Positions 8,710 to 17,517 of a stretch of DNA of 45,500 bases are shown here, in pieces. A program made the translations under genes and the position numbers. Position 1 is the stretch's first letter, and each line of letters starts with the position of its first letter. Source of the stretch: Lachnospiraceae bacterium (lineage in GTDB: Bacteria; Bacillota; Clostridia; Lachnospirales; Lachnospiraceae); contig CAAGFJ010000009.1 in assembly GCA_900769115.1 (NCBI GenBank), forward strand, positions 1 to 45,500, in the 5' to 3' direction. The notes under the pieces were generated by a model. That model saw only the letters and a list, made by a program, of their open reading frames with translations. It was not told the origin of the DNA and did not search any database.

Positions 8710-8734
8710 CCTTGTGTTTGGGAGAATCACAAGG
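8710..8734 (-). promoter_or_regulatory. Leader hairpin of the aminotransferase gene
   Basis: CCTTGTG (8710-8716) and CACAAGG (8728-8734) form a 7-bp stem with an 11-nt loop in the untranslated leader, about 24 bp before the start codon. No riboswitch class is recognisable. It may be an operator or an mRNA stem. Confidence 0.4.
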
Positions 8735-9038
8735 AGTGATTAATATTGTAAAGTATTGGTCTTCTCTCTAAAAACCCATAATAACCTTATGTATAATAAC
8801 ATAAAACTTATTGAATGGGAAGATAAAATATGAATTTGTCCTTATTTGAATAAATAATATAAGTTTTCATACCATCTTTACTTAATATATTAAATCAAAT
8901 TGCATATATCCTTAACAAAATTAAGCATATATTTCTCACACCGACCGAAGCGAAGCGGAGACCTTGAACCCATGGGTGCAAGGGACTCCGCTACAGGAAC
9001 AAAAAAAAGACCATCCAATTGGATGATCTTTTTGTTCC
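8735..9038. other. AT-rich intergenic junction between chromosome and ICE
   Basis: No gene is visible. An imperfect palindrome at 8954-8992 (AGCGGAG...CTCCGCT outside, CCTTG...CAAGG inside, ACCCATGGGT core) is markedly GC-richer than its AT-rich surroundings. The tRNA terminator begins at 8994. The rest of the stretch shows only short AT-rich sequence. Confidence 0.5.
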
Positions 9039-9040
9039 TG
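8994..9040 (-). terminator. Terminator of the disrupted tRNA gene
   Basis: CAGGAACAAAAA...TTTTTGTTCCTG flanks the inner stem CCATCC-AATT-GGATG. It directly follows the tRNA 3' end at 9039 on the minus strand. The U-runs on both sides make it bidirectional. It marks the chromosomal side of the insertion. Confidence 0.8.
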
Positions 9041-9058
9041 CAGAAGATGGGACTTGAA
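9039..9058 (-). other. ICE attachment site (3' end of a tRNA, probably Leu)
   Basis: On the minus strand TTCAAGTCCCATCTTCTGCA reads as the T loop, T-stem 3' strand (CCCAT), acceptor 3' strand (CTTCTGC) and discriminator A of a tRNA. The 5' T-stem strand upstream no longer pairs (TTGGA opposite CCCAT), and no D or anticodon arm follows. Only the 3' end of the tRNA is therefore present, abutting its terminator. This is the standard remnant left by integrase-mediated insertion into a tRNA 3' end, and the integrase begins 160 bp away. The Leu identity is inferred from the resemblance of the acceptor and T arm to clostridial tRNA-Leu. Confidence 0.75.
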
Positions 9059-9221
9059 TCCAATTATCTGCCGCCTCAAAATCCTTATTTTTCAAGGTTT
9101 TCTAACACTATCAAACAACAAATTGTTGTCGTTTTTTGCAATTTTTATAATTTTTCTTCTAATTCATTTTTCACAAACCCAGTAAAATCAACGCTTTACG
9201 CAATTAATGTTGTTGTCAAAT

Positions 9222-10541
9222 TCATACATACTTAGACATTTGTTGAATTTTATAGTCAATTGCATCATTTGTCGGGATAATATAATTATTAAGCGTTGTC
9301 GATACTTGTGCATGTCCTAAATATTCTGCAATAGTCGCCAGATCAATATCCGGACTTTTACTTAAGGAACTGGCAAATGTCTTCCTTATTATATGTGAGT
9401 GAAATTCTTTAACATCTACCTTTTTACACAATTCTTCTAATGTACGTGCCAATTCACCTGTTCTTGCCCTTACATCTTCACCATCATACGCTAAGTATTT
9501 TGAACGATAATTTTTCATCCTTCTATATTGAAATAGAGCATTAAACAATTCATATGCTGTATCTGATATCGGGATCTCACGTATACCCTTAGGTGTTTTT
9601 GTTGAACCATCGTAATACGAATATCGTCCAAGCATATTTCCATATTCATCCCTTACACTATGACGTTTTGAGCTTTTATTAACATAAACTATTCTTCTAT
9701 CCATATCTACATCATCCACCTGTAGGGCTGCAAGTTCTCCAATTCTTAATCCAAGAGAGAAATTTATGATCAGCATTATTACATGTGCAAATTTAGCAGG
9801 ATAAATATTTTCTTTAATCCCTTTCTCTTTCAAAATATCTTTATCTTTTTGCGAAACGGCGTACTCTTTCTTAACCTTATTGTAAATCTTTCCTCTCGGT
9901 ATTCTTCTCCTTACCCTACCCCAATCAAGTTGTGGTGATGCAGCAATTTCCGGATCAAAATACTCTATTTCAAAATCCCATATAAATTCTATGACCGCCT
10001 TAATAATATGACGTATTCTTTGATATTCCTTATTGGTAATCCGTCCTTTATTATTATGCAAAACCGCATTCAGAAAATCTTCAACTGTTTCAGTAGATAT
10101 CAGCCGAATATCCGTTAATGCTATTTTACTATTGAGAAAATACTTATTATAAGTAGCTTCATACCGATCCACAGTCTGTGTTTCTAATGACGTATAAAAA
10201 AGAAGATAATTTCTATATCTGTAAAAACAGTATTTAAAAATAAATCTTCTTTCTCCCTCTAATATCGCACGCATCTCATCGTCTGCTTCTCGTATATCCG
10301 CATTACAATTAGCTAAATATTCACTTTGTCCATAGCAAGCCTTTCTTTTTCCATCATCAGTCTTTATATACACCTGATACCTGCCATCCTTACGAAGTGT
10401 TGCCGTTCGGCGTTTACTTATCCTTAATACTTCCTTTTTCTTCATTCCTTTCACATGACATTGTTTTTTATAACTATCATGTATTTTACCATTCCCATAA
10501 TCAGCTTGCAAATAGAAGGAAGGTTGCTTTTGAATTGACAT
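9222..10541 (-). CDS. int: Tyrosine integrase of the ICE
   Basis: This site-specific recombinase is expected to integrate and excise the element at the tRNA attachment site. It has 439 residues. An N-terminal arm-type DNA-binding region (about 40-110) is followed by a SAM-like core-binding domain (about 115-190). The catalytic domain holds the first Arg in GLRIGELAALQVDDVD, HSHIIRKTFASS (H and second Arg), LGHAQVSTTLNNY with the second His, and the nucleophile Tyr in LNNYIIP. The start MSIQKQ has GGGAGG eight bases upstream. No excisionase gene is recognisable next to it. Confidence 0.95.
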   Translation of the reverse strand: MSIQKQPSFYLQADYGNGKIHDSYKKQCHVKGMKKKEVLRISKRRTATLRKDGRYQVYIKTDDGKRKACYGQSEYLANCNADIREADDEMRAILEGERRFIFKYCFYRYRNYLLFYTSLETQTVDRYEATYNKYFLNSKIALTDIRLISTETVEDFLNAVLHNNKGRITNKEYQRIRHIIKAVIEFIWDFEIEYFDPEIAASPQLDWGRVRRRIPRGKIYNKVKKEYAVSQKDKDILKEKGIKENIYPAKFAHVIMLIINFSLGLRIGELAALQVDDVDMDRRIVYVNKSSKRHSVRDEYGNMLGRYSYYDGSTKTPKGIREIPISDTAYELFNALFQYRRMKNYRSKYLAYDGEDVRARTGELARTLEELCKKVDVKEFHSHIIRKTFASSLSKSPDIDLATIAEYLGHAQVSTTLNNYIIPTNDAIDYKIQQMSKYV

Positions 10542-11092
10542 CTAACAGCCTCCCTTCTTATTTATATGAGTATTTTATAAAGGAAGCGTAAATGTACAAT
10601 ATATATACACTTACGTTTCCCTTATTATCATGTACGCAATAGCATTCCCCTAGAACGATTATCTGACTCTAATCGTTCTTCTCCGGTGGTCTTCGTCCCC
10701 GGATGCCCCTCTTTAACTTTCATTAAAGGCTCTGGCAGGTGAGTTTTTTCCGCTCCTCTTCTTCACTTCAACATCCCTTTATAAAATGTTCCATCGCTCT
10801 TATACTGATTTTACAGTACAGAAGTATCATGGCAGCCTCTCAGCCATTTTGTACTATTCAATTGAGAAGGTACATTTCATCATAAATATATCATTCTAAA
10901 AACGGAGTTAAAGGCATGCTTTTTGTTCCAATTCATTTTTTCGTTAATTTGCAACAACTTTTGCTATGCTTTTCCACTTTTCATTTGACACATTTACAAA
11001 TATAAGCTATAATATTTTATGGAGTAAAAAGCATGCTTTTTACTCTCGTTTGCACCCAGGAATAATAATATACAAATGGAAAGGAGATTAAT
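10542..11092. promoter_or_regulatory. Divergent regulatory region between int and dgt
   Basis: This 551-bp stretch has no convincing gene. It holds inverted repeat 10582-10620 (15-bp arms, two mismatches, next to the int start), inverted repeat 10652-10679 (AGAACGATTA / TAATCGTTCT), a GC-rich structured stretch 10680-10745, palindromic sites at 10904-10929 and 11022-11045, and the dgt promoter. The repeats nearest int are candidates for integrase or excisionase arm sites, or for a regulator of int. This function is inferred from position. Confidence 0.5.
10985..11045 (+). promoter_or_regulatory. dgt promoter with a palindromic operator at the start site
   Basis: TTGACA (10985-10990) and TATAAT (11008-11013) have 17-bp spacing. 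A perfect 24-bp palindrome at 11022-11045 (half site GAGTAAAAAGCA) covers the expected transcription start. A degenerate version with the same GCATGC centre lies at 10904-10929. This is the geometry of a repressor operator; as RNA it would fold into a 5' hairpin. Confidence 0.8.
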
Positions 11093-12532
11093 ATGCCACA
11101 TAACTATCTCTCTAAAACACGCTTATATAATTACGATCGAAAATATGAATCTTATGATAAACGAAGTGAATTTCAAAAAGACTACCAATCTATAATTTAT
11201 AGTTCCGCATTTCGCAGACTTCAGGACAAAACGCAGGTATTTCCTCTTGACCAAAGCGATTATGTACGCACACGTCTTACACATTCACTTGAGGTTGCTG
11301 CTGTTGCAAAAGCTATTGTACAGGCAGCATGTAGATACATGAATAGTAAAGATTCTTTATCCGAAGAGGAACAGTTATTTGTACAACACGAGGCAGATTT
11401 ATCCGAAATAGTACAGTGTGCCTCCCTTCTTCACGATATTGGCAACCCACCTTTCGGACATTTTGGAGAAACCATTATTGGAAACTGGTTTTCACAACAC
11501 CTTGATGGTATTAAAAACTCTTGCTTTTTAACACCTCAGATGCGTTCTGATCTGACTAACTTCGAGGGCAATGCACAAGCTCTGCGCATCATTGCACGTC
11601 TCCAAAACATCGATAAAGCCTGTGCCAGCGATTTTACGTGTGCTGTATTAAATTCCATTATCAAATATCCTATTCCATCAAATTATGAACACCGCAATAG
11701 TAACATTGTATATCATCATAAATTTGGGTATTTTCTTGCTGAAGAAGATAAAATGCAATCAATTGTAAATCAAACAGGATACGATGGAACTCGCTATGTT
11801 TTAACCTATATCCTTGAAGCTGCCGATGACATAGCCTACCGTATTGCAGACACAGATGATGCATTTAAAAAAGGACTTATCACCCCATATGACTTCTACC
11901 AATCCCTAGAAAACTTTTCCAAAGTACATAACACAGATGGTAAGTATAGCCATTTAGACAGATGCTTATCAGAATTTGAAGACATCTTTGACAATAAGAC
12001 AAATACTATCAGTCGTGCATCTTTATCTGAATGGTTTACAGGCGTTCAGTCCAAGTTAATTGCTGCTGCAACTTTTTCATTCACAAACAATTTTAACGAT
12101 ATCGTAAACGGTACCTACCCATATGACTTGTTCAGAAATTCTTATTCAGAAAGCTTAGTCAAATTCTTTAAACAAATTGCTATCGATTATATTTTTGATT
12201 CGCCTGAACTTGTTAAATTAGAAATTGCAGCTAATGAAATTCTTGAGTTTTTATTAAGTAGATTCTGTGATGCCATTACTGATTATGATCCATTTGAAAA
12301 CAGTCCATCAAAAAATGCGTTGCATCAAAAACTATGTTTACTTATTTCCGATAACTATAAAAACGAATGTAAGAAAGAATTCGAATGGTTAAATTCCCAA
12401 CCTTTTGATGAAACCTTAAAGAAGGGCTATCAATTATATTTTAAGTTGTTGTTAGTTACAGACTTTATTAGTGGAATGACCGATAGTTATGCGAAACGTT
12501 TATACCAAGAATTAAACGGAACCAATTTATAA
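11093..12532 (+). CDS. dgt: Deoxyguanosinetriphosphate triphosphohydrolase (dGTPase), HD superfamily
   Basis: dGTPases cleave dGTP to deoxyguanosine and triphosphate. The 479-residue protein has the family's metal-binding set: His64 in RTRLTHSLEV, His114-Asp115 in LLHDIGNPPFGHFGE with His123, and a later Asp in LEAADDIAYR. FEGNAQALRII is the typical dNTPase signature, and SSAFRRLQDKTQVF is the usual N-terminal motif. AAGGAG precedes the ATG. It is the first gene of a plus-strand pair with the serine recombinase, opposite to nearly all other ICE genes, so it looks like cargo. Bacterial dGTPases can block phages by depleting dNTPs; that role here is inference. Confidence 0.93.
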   Translation: MPHNYLSKTRLYNYDRKYESYDKRSEFQKDYQSIIYSSAFRRLQDKTQVFPLDQSDYVRTRLTHSLEVAAVAKAIVQAACRYMNSKDSLSEEEQLFVQHEADLSEIVQCASLLHDIGNPPFGHFGETIIGNWFSQHLDGIKNSCFLTPQMRSDLTNFEGNAQALRIIARLQNIDKACASDFTCAVLNSIIKYPIPSNYEHRNSNIVYHHKFGYFLAEEDKMQSIVNQTGYDGTRYVLTYILEAADDIAYRIADTDDAFKKGLITPYDFYQSLENFSKVHNTDGKYSHLDRCLSEFEDIFDNKTNTISRASLSEWFTGVQSKLIAAATFSFTNNFNDIVNGTYPYDLFRNSYSESLVKFFKQIAIDYIFDSPELVKLEIAANEILEFLLSRFCDAITDYDPFENSPSKNALHQKLCLLISDNYKNECKKEFEWLNSQPFDETLKKGYQLYFKLLLVTDFISGMTDSYAKRLYQELNGTNL

Positions 12533-12559
12533 GTATTCTTTTTTCACAACCTCTTATAA

Positions 12560-12580
12560 AGTAAAGAGTGCCATTTTACT
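12560..12580 (+). promoter_or_regulatory. Third copy of the AGTAAA...TTTACT inverted repeat
   Basis: AGTAAA (12560-12565) and TTTACT (12575-12580) lie just upstream of the recombinase ribosome binding site. They repeat the half sites of the 11022-11045 palindrome with one base less spacing. It may let the same regulator, or the recombinase itself, act on this gene. Confidence 0.45.
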
Positions 12581-12599
12581 ATATAGGAGGTTTTCCATT

Positions 12600-13229
12600 A
12601 TGAAGCATGTTACCAATGACACCAATCAGAACTACGCATATGTCCGTATCTCTGACTCATCACAAAAAGTATACCGCCAGATTGACTTTATGAAGCATTT
12701 GGGTATTAACGACAACAACATCTATGTCGACAAGCAATCCGGCAAGGATTTTGAACGCCCCTCATACAAACGTCTACTGCGCAAGCTTAAAGCTGGTGAT
12801 ACTCTTTATGTAAAAGAATTAGATCGATTAGGACGTAACAAAACTGAAATCAAAGAAGAACTGAATCGCTTACGCAAGAAAAAAGTACATATCCGAATCA
12901 CTAATATCCCAACTACCATGCATGATTTCGGTGAAGATGACTGGATTCTTGACATGGTTAATAATATCCTAATTGAGGTATTAGCTGCCGTAGCAGAACA
13001 AGAACGAATAACCAACCATCAACGTCAATCCGAAGGTATCATAGCTGCAAAAGCCAGGGGGGTTAAGTTTGGACGTCCCGTCGCTTCTCTTCCAGATGAC
13101 TTCGAATATTACTACACCGCCTGGTTATCCAAAGAAATGTCTGTATCTGATATTACAGCACAACTAGACATCGATGTTGTAAAATGGAAAACATGGGTTA
13201 GAAGCTGGCGCAACCGCCAAACTGAATAA
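12600..13229 (+). CDS. Serine recombinase (resolvase/invertase family)
   Basis: This small serine recombinase of 209 residues cuts and rejoins DNA via a phosphoserine link. The N-terminal catalytic domain begins YAYVRISDSSQ with the nucleophile serine in the usual position. ELDRLGRNKTEI (about 77-88) supplies the conserved Arg pair, and AEQERITNHQRQSEGIIAAKARGVKFGRP is the long E helix leading to the C-terminal helix-turn-helix (about 155-205). AGGAGG precedes the ATG. It sits 67 bp after dgt with a terminator beyond it. It may act on a site in or near the ICE, since integration is already provided by the tyrosine integrase. Confidence 0.93.
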   Translation: MKHVTNDTNQNYAYVRISDSSQKVYRQIDFMKHLGINDNNIYVDKQSGKDFERPSYKRLLRKLKAGDTLYVKELDRLGRNKTEIKEELNRLRKKKVHIRITNIPTTMHDFGEDDWILDMVNNILIEVLAAVAEQERITNHQRQSEGIIAAKARGVKFGRPVASLPDDFEYYYTAWLSKEMSVSDITAQLDIDVVKWKTWVRSWRNRQTE

Positions 13230-13238
13230 TATAATAAC

Positions 13239-13264
13239 GCCTCTGGTAATCTTCAACCAGAGGC
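13239..13264 (+). terminator. Terminator of the dgt-recombinase operon
   Basis: GCCTCTGG (13239-13246) and CCAGAGGC (13257-13264) form a strong stem with a 10-nt loop, ten bp after the stop codon. The following U-run is weak. Confidence 0.7.
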
Positions 13265-13413
13265 TTCAATCATACTATTTCCAAGATAACTGCACTTTCC
13301 AATTCTTTCAGCGTACATCCATGTATATATTATATATACAGTATATTATATAATATTACTTTCTTTTCATTAACCGTATCGTATAGATAGGGTGCAAAAT
13401 TAGTACATAGGAA

Positions 13414-14277
13414 TCAAATTCGCAGAATCTGCCGCAGCCAATTCCTCAAAATATGTTTCAAATTCTTCATTCCCTTTATCTTACATAACAATCCGGAAAT
13501 CTTTTTAAGGATCAAAAACATATTATGGTATATCTGATTATTCTTGTGAATCGCTTGCTCACATGTCTCCTCTCTGCCCTGATCTACAGGCAGACTACCC
13601 TTCCCTGTTTGCTCTTTATCATCCTCATGGCAGCACATAACTTCACAATCATGCTGCAATGCACATACCAACACAACCTGGCACCGTATCTTTTTCTTGC
13701 ATATCTTTAACATTCCCATATTCCGTAATGAATATAACGATTTATATAATGTATGTACTGACATTCCCAATGCATATAACAGTCTGCTTATACAATCATA
13801 CGCAATTCCCTGTCTATTCGCACGAAAAATCAGATATACCATAATATGTTTTTCATCCTTAGAAAGAGATCCGCAACAATATATTTTCTTAATCCATTCA
13901 GCTTTTGTCACCGGTACAACCTGGTTATTGAAAGACAAATCCTGAATCTTATTATATTCATCCTCTTCATATAATTGGGCGCTGCCAGCATCCTCTACTA
14001 CATCAAATGAAAATGTGTACTGATTTGATAGCTGCTGATGATTATACCATCGATCCTTACGAATTACATACCCGGCTTTCTCTAATCTACGCATATTGTA
14101 TTGAACGGTACGCCTGCAACATCCAAGTGCTGCCGCTATCGTATCCACTGCCGGAAAACAATTACTTTTATTAGATTTTGCAACCAGGTACTGCAGCAAT
14201 GCTACCGCTCCCTTCTTTAATTCAACATCCTTATAAGCCCGTTGTAATAGATCGTATTTTGTCTCAAATCTCTGCAT
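13414..14277 (-). CDS. Helix-turn-helix protein, replication-initiator-like
   Basis: The 287-residue protein has a winged helix-turn-helix of the HTH_36 type at about 25-85 (KGAVALLQYLV...FPAVDTIAAALGCCRRTVQYNMRRLEKAGYV). A second region at about 145-190 (DEKHIMVYLIFRANRQG...LYALGMSVHTLYKSLYSLRNMGML) looks like a repeated winged-helix. This two-winged-helix layout occurs in plasmid and ICE initiator or regulator proteins. Fifteen bases upstream is AGGAGG-like sequence. I cannot decide between replication initiator and transcription regulator. Confidence 0.65.
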   Translation of the reverse strand: MQRFETKYDLLQRAYKDVELKKGAVALLQYLVAKSNKSNCFPAVDTIAAALGCCRRTVQYNMRRLEKAGYVIRKDRWYNHQQLSNQYTFSFDVVEDAGSAQLYEEDEYNKIQDLSFNNQVVPVTKAEWIKKIYCCGSLSKDEKHIMVYLIFRANRQGIAYDCISRLLYALGMSVHTLYKSLYSLRNMGMLKICKKKIRCQVVLVCALQHDCEVMCCHEDDKEQTGKGSLPVDQGREETCEQAIHKNNQIYHNMFLILKKISGLLCKIKGMKNLKHILRNWLRQILRI

Positions 14278-14350
14278 GACTTGTCTCCTCCATCTTTTTA
14301 ATGTTGCACTTTGGAATAAATTGTGCTATTGTGTGTATGTCGTATTTTGT

Positions 14351-14367
14351 TTCACGCTGTGCGTGAA
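14351..14367. promoter_or_regulatory. Perfect inverted repeat upstream of the HTH gene
   Basis: TTCACGC-TGT-GCGTGAA lies in the 138-bp gap between the HTH gene and the end of the conjugation operon. Its position, about 75 bp upstream of the HTH start, suits an operator for that protein. This is inference. Confidence 0.45.
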
Positions 14368-14370
14368 CAA

Positions 14371-14404
14371 AAAGAAGGATGTATTGCGAGTACATCCTTC
14401 TTTT
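14371..14404 (-). terminator. Terminator at the end of the conjugation operon
   Basis: AAAGAAGGATGTA...TACATCCTTCTTT forms a 13-bp stem with U-runs on both strands. It lies 12 bp past the stop codon of the cell-wall hydrolase gene. Confidence 0.85.
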
Positions 14405-14415
14405 ATTTTGGAAAT

Positions 14416-15687
14416 TTACCAGATACACTTTTCATAGAAAATATTATCCCCTACATTAATTCCCTTGTCTTCTATATGTAATTGTTTTGCATAACCCGAA
14501 CTAATAAAAAAGCATCGATTACCAATCGGATTAGCAACCGATTGTTCCAGAACCTTCCTTGCCACTCTTTTCGCAGAATCCTTTGGCTTGTTCAGGTATG
14601 ACTGCCATGGACTGTTAAATTGTCCTGCCTGAATCACTACTCCTTTTACGGTATTGGGAAAATTCTTAGATTGCAACCGGTTAATCACACAATATCCAAC
14701 CGCAATCTGTCCCTGTTCATTTTCAATTGCTTCTGCAGATATAACGGCTGCCATATAACGCAAATCTTCCTCGGAATAAGATGCCTGGATAAATCTTCCA
14801 TAACCGCAAGGCTCCCTATATCCAATATTGGATATTATAATACCGGTCTTAGAATTACTTGCATGTATTACCTGGTTATCACCTATGTACATTGTTACAT
14901 GCCCAATGTTACCGCTCGTATCTTTATAAAAAAGTAGATCTCCTGGCAAAAGATCCTTTTTTGTTATTTTAGTAGATGCATCATACTGTTGCTGTGCTGT
15001 TCTCGGAATAGATATGTCAAAATGTTCATAAATCCTCATTGTAAAGCCGGAACAATCTGCTCCATTCGTTAAACTTGTTCCTCCATATACATAAGGATTC
15101 CCTAAAAACTGTTTTGCATATGCAACCATCTCTGCCCGCATTCCGGTAGTTGCTGTTGTTGTATATTGAATCTCTTCATCCTTTTTCACATAATTAAGTG
15201 GATTTTGATATTGTCCGTCTTTTAATATAGCAAAATGACAATGTGGACCCGTTGATACTCCGGTGTTACCTGATAATGCTATAATTTGTCCTTTCGTGAC
15301 CTTATCACCAACTGATACCAATAGCTGGCTATTATGCATATAATACGACGTATAATGCTTATCATGTTCTATCGCAATCCAATTACCTTCTGAATCTGAA
15401 TTAGCTGCTATAGTCACTGTACCATCTCTACTTGCCACAACATTCGTTGATTCCTGACATGGTATATCAATACCTTTATGTTCCACCGATGCCCCTGCTG
15501 TAGGCGAATCCCTCTTTCCAAACGGAGAAGAAATTTCCCTGCAATCCGGAACTGGCCACATCCATTTTTCAGTCCCGTAATAATAACCGGCTTCTTCTGC
15601 CTGTTCATATTCACCACCTACTTCTGATGCAAAAATCATTAGAAATAAAAAAAACGCACCAATACACCATTTTACCCAGCGATCCAT
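14416..15687 (-). CDS. Three-domain cell-wall hydrolase of the T4SS (M23 + NlpC/P60 + SleB-like)
   Basis: This enzyme presumably opens peptidoglycan for the mating channel (the VirB1-like role). The start at 15687 (MDRWVKWCIG) overlaps the VirB4 stop as TGATG, with AGGTGGAAGG upstream. The protein has 423 residues. Residues about 7-22 are a signal or membrane anchor. An M23 endopeptidase follows (about 45-167; EHKGIDIP and GPHCHFAI give the zinc ligands). NlpC/P60 spans about 180-300 (ADCSGF with Cys, GHVTMYIG with His). The C-terminal domain is of the Hydrolase_2/SleB type (about 305-423; VISAEAIENEQGQIAVGYCVINR with the catalytic Glu). It is the last gene of the T4SS operon. Confidence 0.9.
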   Translation of the reverse strand: MDRWVKWCIGAFFLFLMIFASEVGGEYEQAEEAGYYYGTEKWMWPVPDCREISSPFGKRDSPTAGASVEHKGIDIPCQESTNVVASRDGTVTIAANSDSEGNWIAIEHDKHYTSYYMHNSQLLVSVGDKVTKGQIIALSGNTGVSTGPHCHFAILKDGQYQNPLNYVKKDEEIQYTTTATTGMRAEMVAYAKQFLGNPYVYGGTSLTNGADCSGFTMRIYEHFDISIPRTAQQQYDASTKITKKDLLPGDLLFYKDTSGNIGHVTMYIGDNQVIHASNSKTGIIISNIGYREPCGYGRFIQASYSEEDLRYMAAVISAEAIENEQGQIAVGYCVINRLQSKNFPNTVKGVVIQAGQFNSPWQSYLNKPKDSAKRVARKVLEQSVANPIGNRCFFISSGYAKQLHIEDKGINVGDNIFYEKCIW

Positions 15688-17516
15688 CACCTTCCACCTG
15701 CCGAGCCAAAGTAATTCCAACGGTAATCAGCTATTTCAAACTTTACCTTTAAGTGAATAGATCCAATAATCATAAGTGCAAGTCCTCTCTGTTTTAATGC
15801 AAGTGTTTCTTCTTCAGCTTCCGTCAGTTTGTATAAGTCAACAGTCTCCTTTAAATTCTTTCCGTCACAACCCATAAGAATTTTAATACTTGCATTATCA
15901 AGAATAGCCTCACCATACAACCGGATAGATTCATGCAGAAAATCAACTACCGAATGGGATACCAACGCAAATGAGATCTCATACTTCCGACCTCTCTTAA
16001 ATCCATTCCGAAGGAAAATTAATGCCTGTGGTATTTTCTGATCAATCATCAGATATGCCTCATCCGCTACAATCATTACCCTTTGGTTTCGATCCTTAGA
16101 TGCCTCAATCCATGCCCAGGTTAATATGTTATAATATTGTGCCGCCTTAATATTATCCGGTGTATCTTGTAGATCATGTGTATCCAACACAATTGCATCT
16201 GCATCCATATTAATTGTGGAATGACCATTCCACAGGAACTGACAAGATCCTGATACCATATTATCAATCACATCACGAAGTTTTAACAAATCCTTTTTCA
16301 AATACTCGTTCTCCTCGTCATATAGGTTTGTCAGCTCTAATTCTATTTCACTCAACACATCAGACATAATCGGATATTCTTCCTCTTTTATGCTTACAAA
16401 ATCCGTGTCCCATGTCATATCAAATTTCTTGTAAGTTGCTATTAAAATCTTTTCCAATACATTTACTTGTGTGTCCGTAAGATCAGGATACGCCATCTTA
16501 AACCAGGCTTTTAGATGCATGAGATATGCAGCCAGGCTTGGCAACCCTTCCTCTTCATCCGCTTCCTCTTCATCCGGATCTGTTGGCAAAGCCCGTACCT
16601 GCAATGGATTGATTTTTCCCGATCCTCCACCGGCATTAATCCAACTTGCACCCACCTTTTTCGACCAAGTCTTGTACTCTCGTTCCGGATCAATAACAAT
16701 TAATTTTGTTCCCATCATAAATTCTGATGTCATAAGATCCTTAACTTTTGTTGACTTTCCTGATCCTGGCTCTCCCATGATAACAATGTTACTATTGTTG
16801 CGATCCTGTCCTCTTTTCCAAATATCCAGAATCATATTGGAATTGGCTATATTACTGCTATTCGACAAAGACCCGAATACATATCCACTTCCATCATTAA
16901 ATCCAGAAGATGCAAAAGGGAAGCCTCCCAATATACTCCGCAAAGGTGCCGGACGATCCACAATCTCTTTGATCTTCTGATTTGCCGGATAACACGGTGA
17001 TATATGCATATACAATTCCTTCTGCAGACCGGCAAGCAAGCGATGTCTATGCTTACCTTTTTTACATTCTCCCTTAATTCTTGAATCTACTTTCTCTATA
17101 TGCTCCTCATCCGCAACTGCCATAAGTGTTGTAGACACCAATCCCACACTCTCTTCCTTTCGGCAGAGATCATCTAGCATCTTGTCTGAATTGTCGATAG
17201 CGGCCTCTAATTGTTTCTGTCGTAAAGGATCTGTTGTTTCGTTTAACTTTCGATTCAGATTTTTCATATTATTGTTAATAATATCCATTGCATCCCCGTC
17301 CGGTAACGGATGGTAACTAACAGATGCTATTGTTCCCGGAATATTCATCAATGGTTCCATCCAGCCATAATCACAAGATTCATTATAGCGAATCAAACCA
17401 TAACCCTTCGCTGTATTCTCTCCTATATCCATCTTTGTTTTATAATAACGAAACCCAATCGGTGATATCATATTTAATAACGTATTATTGACCGCTATAT
17501 CTTTTTTCACTTTCAT
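15687..17516 (-). CDS. virB4: VirB4-family T4SS ATPase, catalytic part
   Basis: This cytoplasmic ATPase powers assembly and transport in the conjugative T4SS. It has 609 residues. Walker A is GEPGSGKSTK (about 246-255), Walker B is RVMIVADEAYLMID (about 477-490), and a motif C-like region follows (FALVSHSV). The N-terminal 200 residues are an incomplete VirB4 middle domain. The missing N-terminal domain appears to be the preceding gene (17518-18198). The start has AGGAGG inside the end of that gene, one base between stop and start, so the two are translationally coupled. The combined 835 residues equal a normal single-chain VirB4/TraC. Confidence 0.9.
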   Translation of the reverse strand: MKVKKDIAVNNTLLNMISPIGFRYYKTKMDIGENTAKGYGLIRYNESCDYGWMEPLMNIPGTIASVSYHPLPDGDAMDIINNNMKNLNRKLNETTDPLRQKQLEAAIDNSDKMLDDLCRKEESVGLVSTTLMAVADEEHIEKVDSRIKGECKKGKHRHRLLAGLQKELYMHISPCYPANQKIKEIVDRPAPLRSILGGFPFASSGFNDGSGYVFGSLSNSSNIANSNMILDIWKRGQDRNNSNIVIMGEPGSGKSTKVKDLMTSEFMMGTKLIVIDPEREYKTWSKKVGASWINAGGGSGKINPLQVRALPTDPDEEEADEEEGLPSLAAYLMHLKAWFKMAYPDLTDTQVNVLEKILIATYKKFDMTWDTDFVSIKEEEYPIMSDVLSEIELELTNLYDEENEYLKKDLLKLRDVIDNMVSGSCQFLWNGHSTINMDADAIVLDTHDLQDTPDNIKAAQYYNILTWAWIEASKDRNQRVMIVADEAYLMIDQKIPQALIFLRNGFKRGRKYEISFALVSHSVVDFLHESIRLYGEAILDNASIKILMGCDGKNLKETVDLYKLTEAEEETLALKQRGLALMIIGSIHLKVKFEIADYRWNYFGSAGGR

Positions 17517-17517
17517 C

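Noticed and set aside
10680..10745. GC-rich stretch upstream of int as a riboswitch
   Set aside because: Only short stems can be drawn and no known riboswitch core is recognisable; left as part of the regulatory region.
12600..13229. Serine recombinase as the element's integrase
   Set aside because: It is of the small resolvase size, and a complete tyrosine integrase stands directly at the tRNA attachment site.
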